Source of the DNA: Streptomyces bacillaris
Lineage (GTDB): Bacteria > Actinomycetota > Actinomycetes > Streptomycetales > Streptomycetaceae
Direction: 5' to 3'
NCBI RefSeq assembly: GCF_003268675.1
Contig: NZ_CP029378.1
Location: 6,324,001-6,388,000 of the forward strand
DNA: 64,000 nucleotides
Position numbers and translations under genes: made by a program. Below the pieces are notes generated by a model. That model searched no databases. It saw nothing but the letters and a program-made list of their open reading frames with translations, and was not told where the DNA came from. This document shows positions 16,161 to 24,788 of this stretch, in pieces. Numbering within the stretch: position 1 is the stretch's first letter; every line of letters starts with the position of its first letter.

Positions 16161-17405
16161 ATGGGCATGGTGCGCGGAGTGCCGCGGACAGTACGGCTGC
16201 TGGCGCTCGGGGTGTTCCTCAACGCCGTCGTCAGCATCACGTTCGTCTTTCTCTTCCTCTACCTCGTCGGTCCGCGCGGCCTCTCCACCACCCAGGCCGG
16301 GGTGATCAGCGGGATCGGCGGCATCGGCCTGGTCGCGGGGAACTTCACCGGCGGCTGGTTCGGGGACCGCCTCGGCCACCGCCGGGCGCTGCTGGCCGGT
16401 GCCTGCGTCAGCGGGGCCGCCCTCGTGGTCCTGCCCGTCCTGCCGGTCGCCGCGCTGTACGGGGTGCTGCCGTTCGCCCAGTACGCCGCCGGGGTCGTCC
16501 GCTCCGCCAACGCGGCCCTCGTCGCGGTCTCGGTGCCCGAGGGCGGGGACCGGCGCCAGAGCTTCGCCCTCACCCGGTTCGCCGCCAACGGGGGCTTCGC
16601 CATCGGCCCGCCGCTCGGCGCTCTGGTCGCCACCCGGTTCTCGTACGACTGGCTCTTCGTCGCGGACGGGGCCGGCACCCTGCTCTTCGCCCTGTACGCC
16701 GCCCGCATCCTGCCCGCCCGGAGCAGCGCCCACTCCGCGCCCTCCCACGACCCGGACGCGCCGGGCGTGTGGCGCGAACTGCGGGCCAGGCCCGCGGTGC
16801 TGGTGCTGCTCGCCGCGATCGTCTGCGTCGACCTCGTCTACCGCCAGCAGTACGCGACCCTGCCTGTCTTCCTCGCGGACCACGGGCACGGCCCCCAGCT
16901 CTACGGCTGGCTGCTCGCCATCAACGGCGGGGTCATCCTCTGCCTCGAACTGCCCGCCGCCCACGTGCTGCGCAGACGCGCTCCGCTCGGTGTGGTCGGG
17001 GTGGGGCTGCTCCTCGTCGGACTCGGCTACGCCGTGCTCATCCCCGGGGCGGGCGTGCTCTTCGCTGTTGCCATGATGCTCTCGCTGACGCTCGGGGAGG
17101 TCCTCTACAAGACGCCCGCCACCGCGTACGTCGCCGACCAGGCGCCCGCCCACGCACAGGGCCGCTTCCAGAGCCTGTACGCCGGTGCATCGATCAGCGG
17201 CCAGGTCCTCGCGCCACCCCTGGGCGCCGCCCTGTACGCGGTGGCTCCCGCCCTGCTCTGGCCGGTGTGCGCCCTGCTCGCGGCGGGCGCCGGGGCGGCC
17301 GTGCTGGCGGCGCGGCGGCTGCCCGGACCGGGGGAGAAGGCGCGGATCGCGGCGAACGTGCCGGAAGCTGAGACCGGTTCGCCCGAGCGGGCCCCGGCCG
17401 GTTAG
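16161..17405 (+). CDS. MFS transporter (DHA1-like efflux)
   Basis: A 414-residue major facilitator protein with about 12 hydrophobic segments. The motif A loop after helix 2 is visible (GNFTGGWFGDRLGHRRALL, ~residues 58-76), and the loop between helices 6 and 7 carries an RELRARP segment. It is probably an exporter of drugs or metabolites. ATG 16161 follows GGGGGG by 10 nt; ATG 16167 is an alternative. It is transcribed divergently from the HxlR-peroxiredoxin gene. Confidence 0.9.
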   Translation: MGMVRGVPRTVRLLALGVFLNAVVSITFVFLFLYLVGPRGLSTTQAGVISGIGGIGLVAGNFTGGWFGDRLGHRRALLAGACVSGAALVVLPVLPVAALYGVLPFAQYAAGVVRSANAALVAVSVPEGGDRRQSFALTRFAANGGFAIGPPLGALVATRFSYDWLFVADGAGTLLFALYAARILPARSSAHSAPSHDPDAPGVWRELRARPAVLVLLAAIVCVDLVYRQQYATLPVFLADHGHGPQLYGWLLAINGGVILCLELPAAHVLRRRAPLGVVGVGLLLVGLGYAVLIPGAGVLFAVAMMLSLTLGEVLYKTPATAYVADQAPAHAQGRFQSLYAGASISGQVLAPPLGAALYAVAPALLWPVCALLAAGAGAAVLAARRLPGPGEKARIAANVPEAETGSPERAPAG

Positions 17406-17415
17406 GTTTCTGTCC

Positions 17416-18413
17416 ATGACCGACACGACTTCCCAGGCCACTTCCCGTACCACCGGCGCCGTCGCCGCCGGCCTCGCCACCGTCGCCGGTGACGGCACCG
17501 TCCTCGACACCTGGTTCCCCGCCCCCGAGCTCACGCCCGAGCCCGGCCCGGCCGGTACGACGCGGCTCACCCCGGACGAGGCCGTCAACCGCCTCGGTGA
17601 GGGCGCCGCCAAGGCCATCGGCGTGGACGCCCGGCGCGGGGTCGAGGTCGTCGCCGTCTCCACGGTCATCTCCTCGCTGGAGGACAAGCCCCTCGACGCG
17701 CACGACGCGTACCTGCGCCTGCACCTGCTCTCGCACCGGCTCGTCCAGCCGCACGGCCAGAACCTGGACGGCCTCTTCGGCCTGCTCGCCAACGTCGCCT
17801 GGACCTCGCTCGGCCCGGTCGCCGTCGACGACCTGGAGCGGGTCCGCCTCAACGCCCGCGCCGAGGGGCTGCACCTCCAGGTGACCTCGGTCGACAAGTT
17901 CCCGCGCATGACGGACTACGTGGCCCCAAGGGCGTGCGCATCGCGGACGCCGACCGGGTCCGCCTCGGCGCGCACCTCGCCGCCGGGACCACCGTCATGC
18001 ACGAGGGCTTCGTCAACTTCAACGCCGGCACGCTCGGCACCTCCATGGTCGAGGGCCGCATCTCCGCGGGCGTCGTCGTGGGCGACGGCTCCGACATCGG
18101 CGGCGGCGCCTCCACCATGGGCACCCTCTCCGGCGGTGGCAACGTCCGCATCGTCATCGGTGAGCGCTGCCTGGTCGGCGCCGAGGCGGGCGTCGGCATC
18201 GCGCTCGGCGACGAGTGCGTCGTGGAGGCCGGGCTGTACGTCACCGCCGGCACCCGCGTCACGCTGCCGGACGGCCAGGTCGTCAAGGCCCGCGAACTCT
18301 CCGGCGCCTCCAACATCCTCTTCCGCCGCAACTCGGTCACCGGCACGGTCGAGGCCCGCCCGAACAACGCGGTGTGGGGCGGGCTGAACGAGGTCCTGCA
18401 CGCCCACAACTGA
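17416..18413 (+). pseudogene. dapD: dapD interrupted by a one-base frameshift
   Basis: Tetrahydrodipicolinate N-succinyltransferase makes an intermediate of the succinylase route to meso-diaminopimelate and lysine. The first frame codes MTDTTSQ... to FPRMTDYV (~169 residues). The rest, GVRIADADRVRLGAHLA... with the left-handed beta-helix repeats, to the end HAHN, lies in the next frame. The break is in a C4 run at 17924-17927: one extra C would give DYVAPKGVRIA and restore a ~331-residue enzyme. The remainder looks undamaged, so a sequencing error is as likely as a true lesion. TAGGTT ends 7 nt before the ATG, suggesting a leaderless transcript. Confidence 0.88.
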
Positions 18414-18429
18414 CCCCTTCCCGGGGTCA
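18411..18429. terminator. Palindrome at convergent dapD/dapA-like ends
   Basis: TGACCCC (18411-18417) and GGGGTCA (18423-18429) with a 5-nt spacer. The left arm begins with the dapD stop codon itself. The stem is short but sits exactly between convergent ends 20 nt apart. Confidence 0.5.
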
Positions 18430-18432
18430 GGA

Positions 18433-19320
18433 TCAGGCCGCGAGGAGTTCCTCGTACGCCGCGCGCAGCCCGTCGACCGCCTCGCGGCCGGCGGGCTGCA
18501 GCGGTTCCCGGACCGGGCCCGCGTCCAGCAGGGCCTTCACGGTGACGGTGCCGGGCAGGCCGCCCGCCATCATCAGCTCGACCAGCCGGACCGTGAGCCC
18601 GTTGAGCCGGGTGGCCTCGGCGGTGCGCCCCGCGTCGAACGCGTCCAGCGGTGCCCGCATGCGGCGCGGGGCCACGTTGGCGACGGTGCTCACATAGCCC
18701 GCGCCGCCGACCGCGTACAGCGGGAGGTTCAGCTCCTCGCACCCCGAGTAGTACGCCAGCGAGGTCCGCGCCAGCACCTTCGTCGACCCGAGCAGGTCGT
18801 ACGCGCAGTCCTTTACCGCCACGATCCGCGGATGGTCCGCCAGCCGCAGCAGGGTCTCCGGCTCGATCCGGACGCCGGTGCGGCCGGGGATGTCGTACAG
18901 CATCAGCGGTACGCCGGTGGCCTCCGCGATCCGCAGGAAGTACGCCTCCACGGCCCCCTGCGGCGGTCGGCTGTAGTACGGGGGCACCACCAACAGCCCG
19001 TCCGCGCCCGCCTCTTCGGCCTCACGCGCCAGCCGTACCGCGTGCGCGGTGTCCGCGCTGCCGACGCCCGAGAGCAGCGGCACCCCGGCACCGACCTCCG
19101 CCCGCACGGCCCGCAGCAGCTCAGCCTTCTCCGCGTCCGAGGTGGTGGGCGACTCGCCGGTGGTCCCGCTGAGCACCAGCCCGTCGCACCCCTCGGCCAC
19201 CAGATGCGCGGCGTGGGCGCGGGCGGCACCGAGGTCCAGCGCCCCGGTGGCGGTAAACGGCGTGATCATGGCGCAGAGCGTGCGGCCGAAGGGGCGGGGG
19301 CGGGGCGCGGTGGGAGTCAT
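18433..19320 (-). CDS. dapA: DapA-family 4-hydroxy-tetrahydrodipicolinate synthase
   Basis: DapA condenses pyruvate with aspartate semialdehyde, the first committed step of DAP/lysine synthesis. The 295-residue TIM barrel has SGTTGESPT (Thr pair ~53-54), YDIPGRTG with catalytic Tyr ~142, and Schiff-base Lys ~170 in IVAVKDCAYD. I start at ATG 19320 (MTPTAP). The neighbouring dapD supports the DAP role, although Streptomyces carries several dapA paralogs and a different aldolase substrate cannot be excluded. Confidence 0.85.
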   Translation of the reverse strand: MTPTAPRPRPFGRTLCAMITPFTATGALDLGAARAHAAHLVAEGCDGLVLSGTTGESPTTSDAEKAELLRAVRAEVGAGVPLLSGVGSADTAHAVRLAREAEEAGADGLLVVPPYYSRPPQGAVEAYFLRIAEATGVPLMLYDIPGRTGVRIEPETLLRLADHPRIVAVKDCAYDLLGSTKVLARTSLAYYSGCEELNLPLYAVGGAGYVSTVANVAPRRMRAPLDAFDAGRTAEATRLNGLTVRLVELMMAGGLPGTVTVKALLDAGPVREPLQPAGREAVDGLRAAYEELLAA

Positions 19321-19469
19321 GCCCGAAGTGTCGGCTCCGGCGACCGTGAAGGTCCACTTAGATCTGCTTGCCGGGATCGAGAAGAGATGCTGAACAGTGT
19401 GATGGGGGCGCCCGGCACTGACATGATCGAACAACTGGACGGCGTACGGCGTGTACGGCGGGGGCTGCG

Positions 19470-20147
19470 GTGAGGGGCGGGCGAGCAACGGTGAACGGTA
19501 CGGGCGAGCGGACGCGGGGGCCGGTTCCTCCGGCGGGGGTGCTGCTGGCGGCGGTGGCCGCCCTGGTGCTGACCGGCTGTGCGGGATTTCTGGTTCCGGC
19601 CGGCGAGGGGGAACCCGAGCCCACCCCGACGCCCGCACCCACTCTCTCCGCCGCCGCTACGCCCCGTCCGCCCGCTGCCGCTGCGCCGGTCGCGGAGGAA
19701 CCCGACCCGTCCCCCACCCCCACCGAGGAGTGCCCCGCCTCCGGGGCCGTGGTGACCATGGGGGAGGTGCAGGCCCTGCTGATGAGCCGCGCGGTCGTCC
19801 TCACCCTGACCAACTGCGGCTCCACGCCCTACCGGGTCGACGGCTACCCCTCGGTCCAGGCGCTCGGCGAGGACGGCGAGCGCCTCCCGGTGAAGGTCAA
19901 CCCGGCGGGCTCGAAGTTCGGCCGCGACCACGGTCCCGAGGCGCTCACCCTGAAACCGGGCGGCACCGCGCGGTCGGTCCTCGCCTGGGTCTCCACCCAG
20001 GAGGGCGGCGAACTCGTCATGGCCGACGCCCTGGAGCTGGCCGCCGCTCCCGACGCCGGGGCGCGGGTCTACCGGCTGGAGGGCCACGACATCCGGTACA
20101 TGGACGAGCTGAACATGACGGCCTGGCGGGCCGAGCTGCCCGAGTGA
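19470..20147 (+). CDS. Secreted lipoprotein with DUF4232-type domain
   Basis: A 225-residue lipoprotein. A signal peptide with lipobox LTGC (lipidated Cys ~37) is followed by a ~50-residue Pro/Thr/Ala linker and then a DUF4232-like domain (LTNCGSTPYRVDGYPSVQAL, ending YRLEGHDIRYMDELNMTAWRAELPE). Function unknown; it is anchored outside the membrane. GTG 19470 is used; GTG 19491 is an equally possible start. The stop codon is part of a tandem repeat. Confidence 0.85.
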   Translation: MRGGRATVNGTGERTRGPVPPAGVLLAAVAALVLTGCAGFLVPAGEGEPEPTPTPAPTLSAAATPRPPAAAAPVAEEPDPSPTPTEECPASGAVVTMGEVQALLMSRAVVLTLTNCGSTPYRVDGYPSVQALGEDGERLPVKVNPAGSKFGRDHGPEALTLKPGGTARSVLAWVSTQEGGELVMADALELAAAPDAGARVYRLEGHDIRYMDELNMTAWRAELPE

Positions 20148-20243
20148 CCGTCCTTGCCCCCCAGTGACCGACCCTGCCTCCCCTCCAGTGAGCGACCCTG
20201 TCCTCTCAGTGACCGTCCCTGCCCCCCCCAGCGACCGCCCTTG
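20144..20243 (+). repeat. Five degenerate ~20-24 bp tandem repeats at a gene end
   Basis: Units start GTGACCG at 20144, GTGACCG at 20164, GTGAGCG at 20188, GTGACCG at 20209 and GCGACCG at 20231, each followed by a (T/A)CC(C/T)TG pyrimidine-rich tail. The first unit contains the lipoprotein's TGA stop codon. The unequal unit lengths and absence of spacers rule out a CRISPR array. Confidence 0.8.
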
Positions 20244-20329
20244 ACCTCGACCGGACTTGAGGTGTGACGGTGGTGGTGACGCCGCACCGACCGGTGCGCG
20301 CGACAGCGCGATACCAGGGGAGCGCCACC

Positions 20330-21040
20330 ATGACCGCGACCACGCAGTTCACCGACCGCCCGGATCCGGCCCGCGCCGATGCCGCCATCGCCAAGGTCAG
20401 CACCTGGGACGTCGGTACGCCCGAGCGGCAGCGGCAGGCCGTCGACGCCATCCGGACGGCGTGGGAGGGCCGGGAGTGGCCGCACCCCGGGCTGCTCTCG
20501 TACAGCGTCCACGCGGGCGAGAACGGGACGACCCTGCTGCACTACTCCCAGTGGACCGGCGAACAGGCCTACCAGGACTTCGTCCGGGAGGGCCGGGACA
20601 CCCGCAACGCCGACATCGACGCGGCCGTTCCCGGCATCGAACGCCTGGCGCTCCACACGTACGAGCTGTACCGCTCCGGGTTCCGGGCCGAGGGCGACAT
20701 CCGTGAGCCCGGGTGCGTCGTGATCGTGGACGTGGAGTTCGACGGGCCCGACCCGGACCGGCAACGCGCCTGGATCGACGCCGTGTTCGAGGCGCTCGGC
20801 AGCGAGGCCCGGTCGCCCGAGGGGGCCATCGCCGCGTACTTCCACACCGGCACCGACGGCACCCGGGTCCTCAACTACGCGGAGTGGGAGAGTGCCGGGC
20901 ACCACATCGCGGCCCTCGCCGCACCCGGTGAGGGGATCGGCTCCCCGTCACCGCTGTGGGAACGCGTCCAGACGTACCCGGGGATGACCGGTGGGGGCGT
21001 GCACCGGTACACGCCCGCGCTCAGCATGCGGGCGGGGTGA
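20330..21040 (+). CDS. Two-domain antibiotic biosynthesis monooxygenase (ABM) fold protein
   Basis: A 236-residue protein made of two ferredoxin-like ABM halves. The first half has VSTWDVGTPERQRQAVDAI...LLHYSQWTGEQAYQDFV. The second repeats the pattern with VIVDVEFDGPDPDRQRAWID...VLNYAEWESAGHHIAAL. Such proteins are small cofactor-independent oxygenases or binding proteins; no substrate can be named. AGGGGAG is correctly placed before ATG 20330. Confidence 0.82.
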   Translation: MTATTQFTDRPDPARADAAIAKVSTWDVGTPERQRQAVDAIRTAWEGREWPHPGLLSYSVHAGENGTTLLHYSQWTGEQAYQDFVREGRDTRNADIDAAVPGIERLALHTYELYRSGFRAEGDIREPGCVVIVDVEFDGPDPDRQRAWIDAVFEALGSEARSPEGAIAAYFHTGTDGTRVLNYAEWESAGHHIAALAAPGEGIGSPSPLWERVQTYPGMTGGGVHRYTPALSMRAG

Positions 21041-21137
21041 GAGCCGGGTCGGCGCACGGCGAAATGCGCATAGGCTGGGGCGGCTGAACGCGTACGCGCT
21101 CCGTACGCCCCCGAGCACGCACCGAGGAGAACCCCCG

Positions 21138-22610
21138 ATGTCCGCAGAGCGCCCCGTCCTGCCGCCGGTACGGCTGAACTCCGAGGCCGAACTGGCGCGG
21201 GACGCGCTCGCCGCGCCGCTGTTCGTCCGGGCCGTCCGCCTCGCCCGCTGGGCCGGTCCCGAGACCCGGGTCGGCGCGGGCGGCGAACTCGTCGAGGCCC
21301 AACTGCCCGCCGCCGCCGAGCACCTCGGCCTCCCGGCCGACGATGAGGGCGCCGCGTACGCCAGCGAGGCCTGGCGCCTCGCCGTCGACACCGGCCTCCT
21401 CGACGTCACCGACCCCGAGGGCGAGGGGGAGGACGACGAGGCCGAGGGCACCGTCACCGCGGGCGAGAACCTGGCGCTGCTCACCACCGGCTCCCCGCAG
21501 GAGATCCTGGCCATCTGGCTGGACGGCCTGGACGCCGTGCACGCCGACGCCACCGCCCCCCTCCTGGACGACTTCGCGGACCTCGTCGGCGAGGACGGGT
21601 CGATCGACTTCGACGCCCTGGACTGGGACCCGGAGGAGGAGGCGGAGTTCCTCGACGGGGTCCTCGGCAACCTCTACCTCCTCACCCTCGCGGACAACGG
21701 CGCGGGCGACGCGCCCGTGCCGCTGCCCGCTCTCGCCGCGTCCATGATCGTCCCCGACGACATGGGCGAGCCCACCGACGACATCCTGGAGCAGGTCTCG
21801 GAGGCGATGATGCGCCTCGACGACCAGTTCCGGCTGCTCGAACCCATCGGGATCGTCGAGTACCAGCCGGTGGACGAGGCGCTGATGGCCGAGGCGGGCG
21901 ACCCGGCGGACACCGCCGCCGGGGCCGACGAGGAGGACGTCACCCGGTACGGGATGGTCCGGCTCACCCCCCTCGGCCTGTACGGCATCCGGGCCCGGAT
22001 GCTGGAGGCCGGGGCGGCCGCTCCCGCCGTCGGTGACCTCGCGGACAAGGGCGCCGACGCCCTCCTCGACGGCATCGCCTACTACCCCGAGGCCGCCGCC
22101 CGCGCCGAGATCCAGCTCTGGCTGGCCGGGCGCGGCGCCGACGGAGCGGTTCCGGCGGCGGCCGAGCTGCTGGCTGCGGCACGCGGTACGGACGAGGGCG
22201 CGCCGCTGCGCCGCCTCCACTGCCAGCAGGCGCTCGCCCTCGCCGGTGAGGAGGCCGAACCCGCCGTACGCGCGGTCCTCGGCGATCCGGAACTGGGTGG
22301 CCTGGCCCGGGTCTGGCTGGCCGAGCACGGCGCGACCGACGTCCCGGCCCCCTCGGAGACCATGGTCTTCTGGCTGGCCATCGACACCATCGCGGCCCAG
22401 CTCGACGCCGACGGCGAACTCGACGAACTCCAGGGTCTGGTCGAGGGCCTCTCCGCCCAGCACACCGGCTTCTTCGACGAGGTCTGGCGCGTCGACCACC
22501 CGGCCACCGCCGAGGTGCTGGAGGCCATGGGCCGCCTGCACAGCGACAAGAAGGCGGCCAAGGACGCCCGGAAGGCCGCGTTCAAGGCGCGGTCGCGGGC
22601 GGGCGGCTGA
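21138..22610 (+). CDS. Conserved acidic HEAT-like protein, 490 aa
   Basis: I do not recognise a named family. The protein is acidic (EGEGEDDEAEG and EEEAEFLD runs) and mostly helical. The C-terminal half resembles HEAT/Armadillo repeats (GDPELGGLARVWLAEHGATD, then ELDELQGLVEGLSAQHTG) and ends in a basic KKAAKDARKAAFKARSR helix. The last ~170 residues match, segment by segment, the product of 60101-61543, making the two paralogs. There is no signal peptide or membrane helix. GAGGAGAA precedes the ATG. Confidence 0.8.
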   Translation: MSAERPVLPPVRLNSEAELARDALAAPLFVRAVRLARWAGPETRVGAGGELVEAQLPAAAEHLGLPADDEGAAYASEAWRLAVDTGLLDVTDPEGEGEDDEAEGTVTAGENLALLTTGSPQEILAIWLDGLDAVHADATAPLLDDFADLVGEDGSIDFDALDWDPEEEAEFLDGVLGNLYLLTLADNGAGDAPVPLPALAASMIVPDDMGEPTDDILEQVSEAMMRLDDQFRLLEPIGIVEYQPVDEALMAEAGDPADTAAGADEEDVTRYGMVRLTPLGLYGIRARMLEAGAAAPAVGDLADKGADALLDGIAYYPEAAARAEIQLWLAGRGADGAVPAAAELLAAARGTDEGAPLRRLHCQQALALAGEEAEPAVRAVLGDPELGGLARVWLAEHGATDVPAPSETMVFWLAIDTIAAQLDADGELDELQGLVEGLSAQHTGFFDEVWRVDHPATAEVLEAMGRLHSDKKAAKDARKAAFKARSRAGG

Positions 22611-22871
22611 GGAGGGGAGCGCAGGGCGTAGCTCTGCTGCCGAGCTCTGCTCCTACCAAGCAGATGTCGGTGGTGAAGCCGATGTCGGCGGCGGAAACGC
22701 CACACGTTCGGGGGTGCTTTCCGGGGCCCCGTTCCGTGTGGTTCCGCCGCTCAGGGCCCGGGGAAAGCGCTGACCGGCGCCGGTGGGTGCGGGTCACGAA
22801 TGCGGTACGTCTGGGGGTCGGGCGGCAAACGGGCATGGCGTCGGGCCTTCACAAGGCGCATACTCGACCTG
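22611..22871. other. Intergenic region without recognised gene
   Basis: 261 nt between the HEAT-like gene and the small CarD/Tudor-like gene. It holds short imperfect repeats (a GATGTCGGYGG motif occurs twice near 22663-22690) but no convincing coding region. CATACT (22859-22864) ends 7 nt before the next ATG and may be its -10. Confidence 0.4.
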
Positions 22872-23102
22872 ATGAAACAATCAGCCGGCTCCCGGCGTCA
22901 CCTGCCGTCCAGTCCCTTCAACCGCCCGGCCCAGGAGGCCCCACCGGTCGAATGCTTCGATGTGGGCGACAGGGTGTCGCACGACCAGTTCGGACTCGGC
23001 AGGATTCTTGCTGTCGAGGGCGACAACGACGCGGTCCTCATCGACTTCTCGGGGCGCCAGGGAAGGATCCTGAGCCCCTACTCCAAGCTCACCAAGCTCT
23101 GA
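22872..23102 (+). CDS. Small CarD/Tudor-like domain protein
   Basis: A 76-residue protein. The core, DRVSHDQFGLGRILAVEGDN..VLIDFSGRQGRILSPYSKL, resembles the small beta-barrel of CarD/TRCF RNA-polymerase-interacting domains and the C-terminal Tudor-like domain of UvrD/PcrA helicases. ATG 22872 is chosen because CATACT ends 7 nt upstream (leaderless pattern); ATG 22800 in frame would add 24 Arg-rich residues. The product may contact RNA polymerase or nucleic acid; that is inference. Confidence 0.7.
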   Translation: MKQSAGSRRHLPSSPFNRPAQEAPPVECFDVGDRVSHDQFGLGRILAVEGDNDAVLIDFSGRQGRILSPYSKLTKL

Positions 23103-23121
23103 GAAGCCCGTCTTCCGTCCG

Positions 23122-23160
23122 GTCCGGGGCACCTGAACCACTGGTTCAGGTGCCCCGGAC
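23122..23160. terminator. Strong bidirectional terminator
   Basis: Perfect 18-bp arms (23122-23139 and 23143-23160) with a 3-nt loop ACT. The left arm starts GTCCGGGGCACC and the right starts GGTTCAGG. It separates the small CarD-like gene from the convergent TerD-domain gene. Confidence 0.88.
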
Positions 23161-23164
23161 GCGT

Positions 23165-24373
23165 CTAGAGCGCCTGGGCGGCGGGCTTCACCATGCCGCG
23201 TACGGTGCGTGACTTCACGAACTCGCCCATGGCCGTCATCTCCCACTCACCGCTGAACTGCTTGATCAGCTTGGCCATCATGACGCCGGTCTGCGGCTCG
23301 GCGCCGGTGAGGTCGAAGCGGACCAGCTCCTCGCCGGAGGCGTCGTCGATCAGGCGGCAGTAGGCCTTGGCGACCTCGTTGAACTTCTGGCCGGTGAACG
23401 AGTTGACCGTGAAGACCAGGCCCGTCGCCTCGGCCGGGATCCGGCCCAGGTCCACGACGATCGTCTCGTCGTCGCCCGCGCCCTCGCCCGTGAGGTTGTC
23501 GCCGGAGTGCTTGATCGCCCCGTTCAGGATGGTCAGCTTGCCGAAGTAGCAGCTGTCCAGGTGGTTGCGGTTGGGGCCGTAGGCGATGACCGAGGCGTCC
23601 AGGTCGATGTCCTTGCCCCGGAACGCCGGCTCCCAGCCCAGGCCCATCCGGACCCGGGAGAGGAGCGGGGCGCCGCCCTTGACCAGGGAGACGGTCTGGT
23701 TCTTCTGGAGGTTGACCCGGCCCTTGTCGAGGTTGATCTTCCCGGCGGCCGCGGGCGGCGCGGCGGGCGGGGCCGGGGGAGCGGCGGGGGCCGGAGGGGC
23801 GATCCGCGGGTCGACCGGCGCGGCCACCGGAGCCGGCGGGACGGCGGCCGGGACCGGCGGGGCGGCCGGCTCCTCCTCGACCGAGACGCCGAAGTCCGTG
23901 GCGATGCCCGCCAGCCCGTTCGCATAGCCCTGGCCCACCGCGCGGGCCTTCCAGGCACCGTTGCGCAGATAGATCTCGATGACCACGAGCGCCGTCTCGT
24001 CGCTCAGCTGAGGCGGGGTGAACGTGGCCAGCGGGGTGCCGTCGTCGGCGTTGCGCACGGTGGCGGTGGGCTCGATGCCCTGGAAGGTCTGTCCTGCGGC
24101 GTCGGGGCTCGCGGTGACGACGATCTTCTCGATGCCCGGCGGGACCGCGGCGGTGTCCACCACGATCGCGTCGGGCGCGGAGCCGCCACCGCCGCGATAG
24201 GTCACACCCGGGCCCGAGGGCTGGTTGTAGAAGATGAAGTCGTCGTCGGAGCGCACCTTGCCGTCGGCGGTGAGCAGCAGGCCCGAGACGTCGAGCCGCA
24301 CCGGAGCGGCGACGTCCACCGCCACACGGGCGGCGGAGAGAGGAATGTTCGAGCCGGGGGTCATTGCGGTCAT
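23165..24373 (-). CDS. Tandem TerD-domain protein (tellurium/stress-response type)
   Basis: A 402-residue soluble protein with two TerD-like calcium-binding beta-sandwich domains. The first is residues ~1-175 (DVSGLLLTADGKVRSDDDFIFYNQP, then GYANGLAGIATDFGVSV), the second residues ~222-402 (VNLQKNQTVSL..., DLDASVIAYG..., LKQ-type FSGEWEM). A Pro/Ala linker of ~50 residues joins them. TerD proteins belong to membrane-associated stress complexes and are multi-copy in Streptomyces. ATG 24373 is used; ATG 24364 is possible. Neither has a clear ribosome site. Confidence 0.85.
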   Translation of the reverse strand: MTAMTPGSNIPLSAARVAVDVAAPVRLDVSGLLLTADGKVRSDDDFIFYNQPSGPGVTYRGGGGSAPDAIVVDTAAVPPGIEKIVVTASPDAAGQTFQGIEPTATVRNADDGTPLATFTPPQLSDETALVVIEIYLRNGAWKARAVGQGYANGLAGIATDFGVSVEEEPAAPPVPAAVPPAPVAAPVDPRIAPPAPAAPPAPPAAPPAAAGKINLDKGRVNLQKNQTVSLVKGGAPLLSRVRMGLGWEPAFRGKDIDLDASVIAYGPNRNHLDSCYFGKLTILNGAIKHSGDNLTGEGAGDDETIVVDLGRIPAEATGLVFTVNSFTGQKFNEVAKAYCRLIDDASGEELVRFDLTGAEPQTGVMMAKLIKQFSGEWEMTAMGEFVKSRTVRGMVKPAAQAL

Positions 24374-24452
24374 GCACGGGGTAACGAACGACCCCGCTTT
24401 GCCGTTCCCTTACCTTTCCCCTCATCCTCGTCCCCGAGCGCCACCGCGGCAG

Positions 24453-24788
24453 CTACGAGCCGCTCGTACGGTGCGCCTCCGCGCGCTCCACGAAGATCCG
24501 GTGCAGATCGCGGGCGGCCCGGGTCACCGAGCCCGAGCGGCTGCGCTGCACCACCAGGAGGACCGTGGTGGTGTCGTCCCGCAGCGGGCGTGCGGTGATC
24601 GCGCCGGTGCGCTCCAGAGGGTCCCCGATCACGCTGTAGTCCGGCAGCACGGTGACGCCCAGCCCCTCCGCCACCATCAGCTTGCCCATCTCCGCGCCGT
24701 CGGCGGAGTACGAGAACGAGGGCGTCCGGCCCTTCAGCAGCCGGTGCGTGAAGCGGTGCATCAGATAGCCGGAGCGCATCACGATCTG
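24453..24788 (-). pseudogene. 3' remnant of a LysR-family regulator gene
   Basis: About 112 codons encode the C-terminal part of a LysR substrate-binding domain (YSADGAEMGKLMVAEGLGVTVLPDYSV, then VLLVVQRS and DLHRIFVERAEAH) and a normal stop. The whole DNA-binding half and most of the effector domain, roughly 190 residues, are absent. Upstream of IVMRSGYLMHRF the sequence switches abruptly, at about 24775-24790, into an oppositely oriented sfnB-like gene that is itself missing its 5' end. This is the product of a deletion across a divergent promoter. Confidence 0.8.

Noticed and set aside
17920..17931. Programmed -1 frameshift in dapD
   Set aside because: The bases around the C4 run do not form a canonical X-XXY-YYZ slippery heptamer and no downstream stimulator was obvious. 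A missing base is the simpler reading.
20144..20243. CRISPR array
   Set aside because: Units are degenerate, 20-24 bp, contiguous and without unique spacers, and no cas genes are present.
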